Under the pieces are notes generated by a model that saw only the letters and a list, made by a program, of their open reading frames with translations, was not told the DNA's origin and searched no databases. Position numbers and translations under genes: made by a program. Positions 63,701 through 64,000 of a stretch of DNA of 64,000 nt are shown piece by piece. Within the stretch, counting starts at the first letter, position 1; every line of letters starts with the position of its first letter. The DNA is from Dicaeum eximium (Eukaryota > Chordata > Aves > Passeriformes > Dicaeidae): the NCBI GenBank assembly GCA_013396995.1, contig VWZP01005834.1, positions 735,271 through 799,270 of the forward strand, given 5' to 3'.

Positions 63701-64000
63701 TTGCCCTCCAGCAGAATTTAATTTTACGTTCCCCAAATGTCTTTAAAGTGTTCTCTGTTCTCTCTGTCTCGGAGTTCCCTTTCTTTTTCATTAACTTCAC
63801 TGGGGCAACAGCAAAGATGTCGTTAGAGAACAAGAATTGAGGGTTTTTTAAATAGGAAATACTCATGATAGATTTAGTGTTTTTGTCATGACTTTCAGAA
63901 CAGTTTATCAGAGGATGGGTGTTAGAGAGCCTGGCATCTTTCCATTTCTGTTCTCTTTGGGAAGGTAGCCCTAAAACAGAAATGGAGGCTGGATATGGTG

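Larger units (their letters stand above)
28772..64000 (+). other. DHRSX: DHRSX intron (5' part), at least 35.2 kb
   Basis: This stretch follows the donor at 28771/28772 and runs to the end of the window. It holds two sense CR1 3' ends (28883-29066 and 35893-36048). It also holds microsatellites (GTTT, TA), T/G- and A/C-rich tracts, a 37-T run, an assembly gap at 47126-47174, an alternating purine/pyrimidine tract and a GC-rich patch at 57240-57560. From about 36.1 kb to the end I recognise no CR1. A search by eye for the next DHRSX exon (strand beta-3 and the conserved NNAG region) found nothing, so this intron probably continues past base 64000. The intervening DNA is AT-rich, with scattered open frames that carry no recognisable domain. 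Confidence 0.7.

Noticed and set aside
28772..64000. The next DHRSX exon (strand beta-3 and the NNAG region)
   Set aside because: Scanning for a Val-completing acceptor followed by the expected conserved blocks found nothing convincing. A TBLASTN with chicken DHRSX would settle it.
1..64000. tRNA, rRNA, CRISPR, operons or a novel multi-gene system
   Set aside because: No cloverleaf with A/B boxes, no regularly spaced repeats with unique spacers and no clustered coding genes were found. The window is intronic vertebrate DNA.

Overview
The window is a stretch of vertebrate nuclear DNA, most likely from a bird. The evidence is a low gene density, AT-rich introns, and interspersed repeats that are recognisably only CR1 LINEs, in both orientations, several ending in the CR1 octamer-like tail (ATTCTGTG type). 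There are no L1 or Alu-type elements and no bacterial-style gene organisation. A crocodilian or turtle is a weaker alternative.

Only one gene is supported: two consecutive internal coding exons, on the + strand, of a short-chain dehydrogenase/reductase that I identify as DHRSX. The first exon (16463-16570) carries the start of the Rossmann fold with the glycine-rich cofactor motif. The second (28703-28771) continues in phase through a split Ala codon. In mammals DHRSX is pseudoautosomal and is a membrane-anchored SDR of dolichol synthesis. The first coding exon and its promoter must lie upstream of base 1. The exon that should follow (starting with the other two bases of a Val codon) is not seen before base 64000, so the window lies inside a very large gene.

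Layout: 1-16462 is the 3' part of the intron before the first exon. It holds three CR1 copies, a TAATA pentamer array, a ~300-bp polypyrimidine tract and an A/C-only tract. 16571-28702 is a complete 12.1-kb intron with a cluster of CR1 copies at 18-24 kb, including a well-preserved 3' end of a very old CR1/L3-like element, and a short one near its end. 28772-64000 is the 5' part of the next intron (at least 35.2 kb). It has CR1 copies near 29.0 and 36.0 kb, then about 28 kb with no recognisable CR1. It also has several microsatellites, a 37-T run, an assembly gap bordered by a G-quadruplex-like sequence and a 45-bp perfectly alternating purine/pyrimidine tract.

No RNA gene, CRISPR array, DNA transposon, intact retrovirus, promoter or CpG island could be supported. 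I see no undescribed gene system. The best leads are the Lys in the DHRSX cofactor loop, the weak splice donor of the second exon, the old CR1 copies, several DNA stretches likely to adopt non-B structure, and a few open frames or CNE-like stretches that need comparative data.
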